A stretch of DNA of 7,204 nt from Propionibacteriaceae bacterium (GTDB lineage Bacteria > Actinomycetota > Actinomycetes > Propionibacteriales > Propionibacteriaceae): NCBI GenBank assembly GCA_031287505.1, contig JAITSW010000255.1:1-7204 (forward strand), given 5' to 3'. Below, piece by piece: positions 5,075 to 7,204 of the stretch. The notes below the pieces were generated by a model, which was not told the origin of the DNA, searched no databases, and was given only the letters and a program-made list of their open reading frames with translations. Numbering within the stretch: the stretch's first letter is position 1; each line of letters opens with the position of its first letter. The position numbers and the translations under genes were made by a program.

Positions 5075-6418
5075 CTACTGAAGTGCGCTGATCAGGAGCT
5101 TGGCAACCGTGAAGTAGATGACCAGACCTGTTCCGTCCACCAACGTTGTGATGAGCGGGCTGGAAACGGCGGCGGGGTCGAGCCGTATTTTCTTGATCAC
5201 AAGCGGCAATATTGAGGCAAGGACGGACGACCAAACTACGATGGCGGCGATTGAGATGGCCACGGTAAGGCCGACCTCGTAGCCGACTCCGAGGGTGAGG
5301 GCGCGTAACCCTGCGAGTGCGGCCATGGTTACCGCGATCAGAAGACCGGCGCAGACTTCCTTTCCTAGAATGCGGGGAAGATTCCGTATGCCGACTTGTC
5401 CGGTGGCCATAGAGCGAATCAACGTAGAAGAGACCTGAGTGCCGACATTCCCGCCGGTTCCGATCAGCAGGGGGATGAAGAACGACAAGGCAACTACTGT
5501 GGAGAGTTCATCTTCGAAGGCGCGCATCACCGTGCCGGTGTACATCTCAGCTGCGAAAAGCACGGCTATCCAGACGATGCGCTTGCGCCACAAAGTGAAA
5601 GGCCCGGCTTGCAGGTAGGGCATGTCTAGCGGAGCCGAACCGCCCTGACGTTCCGCATCCTCGGTGACCTCTTCCTCCAATACCGACGCCATATCTTCGG
5701 CAGTCAGGACGCCGACAAGCCGTCCGCCGTCGACAACCGGCAGCACTTTCAGGCGGTGGTCGTTCAGGGTACGTGCGGCAAACTCTCGATCCTCCAAAGG
5801 CGTGGCGGTCACCACATCAGTTTTCATGACCGACTCGACCAGAGTTTCTGGGGAGGCCAGCACGAGGTCGCGGAAGGAAGCCACCCCGACCAGGGTGTCA
5901 TCCGGATCGGTGACATAGATATAGGAAGCCCTAGTTGAACTTGAGGTATTTGAAAGGGAGCCCGTCGCATCGGCAACGGTTTGACCGGTTCGCACCACCG
6001 CAAGGGCAGGTTGTAGCCAAGCTCCGGCAGATTCCTCTGGCCACGACAGCGCATCGACGATTGGCTGACGTGCGGCTTCGTCAACCAGTTCCAGAATTGA
6101 ATGCCGATTGGCGGTCGGAATCTCGCGCAGTGCGCGTCCGGCCTCGTCTGGGTGAATCCAGCCGATGACCTTGGCGGCTTGACCAGCTGCCAAAGACTCC
6201 AAAAAATAGCCTGTCACATAGGGATTTAGGCCGTCAAAGAGTTCGGCAGCCGTTTGCGGGGTTAATAAGGCTGCAAACTCCGCAGCTTCGTGAGGCTCTA
6301 GAGCGGCCAGTTCGTGTTCGCGTTCGCGCAGCGAGGGAATCGCAGCCAGCCAGAGAATAATTGCGCGGGGAACTCCCAGGCGCAGTACTTCGTTGAGATC
6401 AATTGTGAGTGTTGCCAT
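5075..6418 (-). CDS. mgtE: MgtE-family magnesium transporter
   Basis: MgtE is a homodimeric, Mg2+-gated channel-type importer in the cytoplasmic membrane. The 447 residues have the full family architecture. An acidic helical N domain (about 10-135) includes EPHEAAEFAALL and LNPYVTGYFLESL. A CBS pair (about 136-255) holds YIYVTDPDDTLVGVASFRDL and KVLPVVDGGRLVGVLTAEDM. A linking helix is followed by a five-helix membrane domain from 282. In it, the pore motif IPLLIGTGGNVGTQ (315-328) and LDPAAVSSPLITTLVDGTG (413-431) carry the conserved aspartate D427. The acidic N and CBS domains are the known Mg2+ sensor that closes the channel at high internal Mg2+. ATG 6418 has AGAAGG (6425-6430) 6 bases upstream. 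In the mRNA this site overlaps a small inverted repeat, CTTCT-AA-AGAAG, that could mask it. A 20-codon upstream frame precedes the gene. The gene converges with tlyA and diverges from the kinase gene. Confidence 0.96.
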   Translation of the reverse strand: MATLTIDLNEVLRLGVPRAIILWLAAIPSLREREHELAALEPHEAAEFAALLTPQTAAELFDGLNPYVTGYFLESLAAGQAAKVIGWIHPDEAGRALREIPTANRHSILELVDEAARQPIVDALSWPEESAGAWLQPALAVVRTGQTVADATGSLSNTSSSTRASYIYVTDPDDTLVGVASFRDLVLASPETLVESVMKTDVVTATPLEDREFAARTLNDHRLKVLPVVDGGRLVGVLTAEDMASVLEEEVTEDAERQGGSAPLDMPYLQAGPFTLWRKRIVWIAVLFAAEMYTGTVMRAFEDELSTVVALSFFIPLLIGTGGNVGTQVSSTLIRSMATGQVGIRNLPRILGKEVCAGLLIAVTMAALAGLRALTLGVGYEVGLTVAISIAAIVVWSSVLASILPLVIKKIRLDPAAVSSPLITTLVDGTGLVIYFTVAKLLISALQ

Positions 6419-6504
6419 GATGCACCTTCTTTAGAAGCACGACCACGCCAAACGAACTGTGCAGGGCAATTGCCGGCTAGTCGCGGAATAAGGGTTTGTG
6501 TTGC

Positions 6505-6518
6505 CGATTTCAAAATCG
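6505..6518 (-). promoter_or_regulatory. Stem-loop in the mgtE leader
   Basis: CGATTT and AAATCG form a perfect 6-base-pair inverted repeat with a 2-base centre, 87 bases before the mgtE start. It is too AT-rich and lacks a T-tract, so it is not a terminator. It could be a regulator-binding dyad or part of a leader RNA fold. Confidence 0.35.
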
Positions 6519-6525
6519 ACGGGTG

Positions 6526-6545
6526 CCTCGCGGCTCCTCGCGGCA
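6526..6545 (-). repeat. Tandem 10-base direct repeat in the mgtE leader
   Basis: CCTCGCGGCT is followed directly by CCTCGCGGCA (9 of 10 identical). In the mgtE mRNA it reads as two purine-rich GCGAGG blocks, 12 bases after the stop of the upstream frame. Two regularly spaced copies one helical turn apart could be an operator or could pair with other leader segments; no such partner is proven. Confidence 0.4.
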
Positions 6546-6557
6546 GTGAGAAGTCAA

Positions 6558-6620
6558 TTATCGACTAAACGCCTGTTTGAGGGGTCGCGACGGTCTATCG
6601 CTACTTCCAGGTTCTTCCAT
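6558..6620 (-). CDS. Upstream leader peptide of mgtE, candidate Mg2+-responsive uORF
   Basis: The 20-codon frame starts at ATG 6620 and ends with TAA at 6558-6560, 139 bases before the mgtE start. The start is decided by AAGGAGGTG (6627-6635), a nine-base perfect complement of the 16S rRNA 3' end with 8 bases between AGGAGG and ATG. This is the strongest ribosome site in the window. The peptide starts MEEPGSSDRPSRP and ends in the basic LKQAFSR: acidic and proline residues first, then positive charge. The Salmonella Mg2+ leader peptide MgtL has the same type of composition. There, acidic and proline runs destabilise the ribosome at low Mg2+ and so switch on the downstream transporter gene. 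That this peptide works in the same way before an actinobacterial mgtE is inference. A functional short protein, or a chance frame behind a strong site, are the alternatives. Confidence 0.5.
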   Translation of the reverse strand: MEEPGSSDRPSRPLKQAFSR

Positions 6621-6626
6621 GTCGCT

Positions 6627-6635
6627 CACCTCCTT
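6627..6635 (-). promoter_or_regulatory. Perfect Shine-Dalgarno sequence of the mgtE upstream frame
   Basis: On the minus strand the site reads AAGGAGGTG, fully complementary to the anti-Shine-Dalgarno end of 16S rRNA, and is followed by AGCGAC and ATG. The mgtE site itself (AGAAGG) is much weaker, so ribosomes should load mainly at the upstream frame. Confidence 0.7.
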
Positions 6636-6654
6636 CGGCAAAAGGGCCACCCTA

Positions 6655-6683
6655 AGGCTACGCCATATTTTTCACGGTTCCAA
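6655..6683 (-). promoter_or_regulatory. Possible promoter for the mgtE leader transcript
   Basis: On the minus strand TTGGAA (6683-6678) and TAGCCT (6660-6655) stand 17 bases apart, upstream of the leader Shine-Dalgarno site. The -35 is fair, the -10 poor (TAnnnT only). Position before both the upstream frame and mgtE is the main support. Confidence 0.25.
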
Positions 6684-6703
6684 TTGTCGGCCTCTCGCTT
6701 ACA

Positions 6704-6709
6704 TAGGAT
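6704..6709 (+). promoter_or_regulatory. TAnnnT -10 element, possible leaderless start of the kinase gene
   Basis: TAGGAT ends 6 bases before the ATG at 6716. Actinobacterial leaderless genes typically have a TAnnnT element at this distance, so transcription could begin at the A of the start codon. The -35 position (6681-6686, CAATTG) is poor; TTGTCG at 6685-6690 is better but too near. Confidence 0.35.
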
Positions 6710-6715
6710 GGGGTT

Positions 6716-7204
6716 ATGGGAAAGAAACGCCACGCGCTCTCGAAGGATTCCATCGCTGTTATGCGGGCTTTTGGCGGTTATGCCCTGATCTGCACCAGGC
6801 GTTTCAAGATCATCTATGCCACCGAGTTGGCCACGACCGTCTTTGGCGGAAAACACCTTGGGCAACCCGAATTGAAAGCCCTGGTGGAAGAGGCATTCGG
6901 CTCTGGCGAGCAGGTCACCCGAACTTACACCATGGACACCTTGGGGGCTTTGCATGACATAGTCGCCCAAGCCGCCCCGCTGCATAGCCGTTGGGTGTTG
7001 CTGACGCTCACCGACCGCACGGAGGCAGCCCGGGCGAATGCGATCCGCAGGGATTTCGTCTCGAATATGGGACACGAAATGCGTACTCCCACCACTGCGG
7101 TGAGTTTGCTGGCGCAGGCGATCTCCGAGGTCAGGGATGACCCGGAACAGGTGTTGCACTTTGCCCGGCAGTTGAGCCAGGTGGCCGAACGGATGGATCG
7201 GCTC
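6716..7204 (+). CDS. SenX3-like sensor histidine kinase without membrane segments, 3'-truncated by window edge
   Basis: The 163 visible residues are the start of a two-component histidine kinase. Residues 12-100 fit a PAS-like sensor fold (a degenerate ICTRRFKIIYATELA strand-turn-strand, ending WVLLTLTDRTEAARA). The dimerisation and phosphoacceptor helix follows: RRDFVSNMGHEMRTPTTAVSLLAQAI with H120 as phosphoacceptor. The H-box with following SLLAQAI is close to SenX3, the kinase partner of RegX3 in phosphate signalling. The ATP-binding domain lies beyond the window. A TAG at 6704 in frame excludes an upstream extension, so there are no N-terminal transmembrane helices; SenX3 normally has them before its PAS domain. 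It is therefore probably cytoplasmic. AGGA (6705-6708) could be a ribosome site, or the transcript may be leaderless. It diverges from mgtE; a functional link with Mg2+ cannot be claimed. Confidence 0.9.
   Translation, partial: MGKKRHALSKDSIAVMRAFGGYALICTRRFKIIYATELATTVFGGKHLGQPELKALVEEAFGSGEQVTRTYTMDTLGALHDIVAQAAPLHSRWVLLTLTDRTEAARANAIRRDFVSNMGHEMRTPTTAVSLLAQAISEVRDDPEQVLHFARQLSQVAERMDRL

Noticed and set aside
4938..5234. 98-residue minus-strand frame across the tlyA-mgtE gap
   Set aside because: Most of it overlaps the mgtE C terminus in another frame; it contains the repeat but has no ribosome site or family motif.
6298..6513. 71-residue minus-strand frame overlapping the mgtE start
   Set aside because: It begins with a TTG without ribosome site and runs out of frame into the mgtE coding region, so it is a shadow.
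6419..6660. M-box (ykoK) Mg2+ riboswitch upstream of mgtE
   Set aside because: On the minus strand CTTAGGGTGGCCC (about 6657-6645) faintly recalls the start of the M-box, but the conserved core and helices that should follow are replaced by the leader ribosome site and frame. I cannot support the riboswitch.
6626..7159. 177-residue minus-strand frame opposite the histidine kinase
   Set aside because: The plus strand carries the kinase H-box and PAS-like domain; the antisense frame shows no motif.
1..7204. CRISPR array, tRNA or rRNA genes, complete insertion sequence
   Set aside because: No regularly spaced repeats, no tRNA-like cloverleaf segments that I could recognise and no transposase motifs on either strand. 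The two-copy 34-base repeat is not an array.

Overview
The window looks like chromosome of a mid-GC actinobacterium, possibly of the Actinomycetaceae type. The evidence is a TlyA rRNA methyltransferase preceded by the small protein that accompanies it in actinobacteria, GTG and TTG start codons, a SenX3-like histidine kinase and an MgtE of actinobacterial style. Genus cannot be fixed from the sequence alone.

Layout. Bases 1-1976 hold the end of an operon for the two ATPase subunits of a peptide/nickel-type ABC importer. The first ATPase is cut by the window edge; the second is complete and carries an unusual insertion of about 100 residues near its C terminus. Bases 1977-3950 are an accessory patch with a sharp change in base skew. 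It contains an open frame without a clear start, a 134-residue zinc-ribbon protein whose C-terminal half resembles the ribosomal L7/L12 C-terminal fold, a gene-poor degraded stretch, a 34-base dispersed repeat, an unrecognised acidic helical protein and the broken remains of an Imm8-type immunity gene. I read this patch as a scrapyard of orphan immunity genes from polymorphic-toxin systems. Only the Imm8 remnant is recognisable by sequence; no toxin is visible.

Bases 3956-4899 hold the conserved small protein and tlyA. The usual neighbours (HAD phosphatase upstream, NAD kinase and recN downstream) are not adjacent, so the locus has been rearranged. A second copy of the 34-base repeat lies between tlyA and the convergent mgtE gene, which occupies 5075-6418 on the minus strand.

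Bases 6419-6715 separate mgtE from a divergent histidine kinase. On the mgtE side there is a 20-codon upstream reading frame behind a perfect 9-base Shine-Dalgarno sequence. Its peptide starts MEEPG and has three prolines and three acidic residues in its first 13 positions, the kind of composition that makes enterobacterial Mg2+ leader peptides such as MgtL sensitive to low Mg2+. This is the best candidate for an undescribed regulatory system here. The kinase, 6716 to the window end, starts directly at a PAS-like domain without membrane segments and may be translated from a leaderless transcript.
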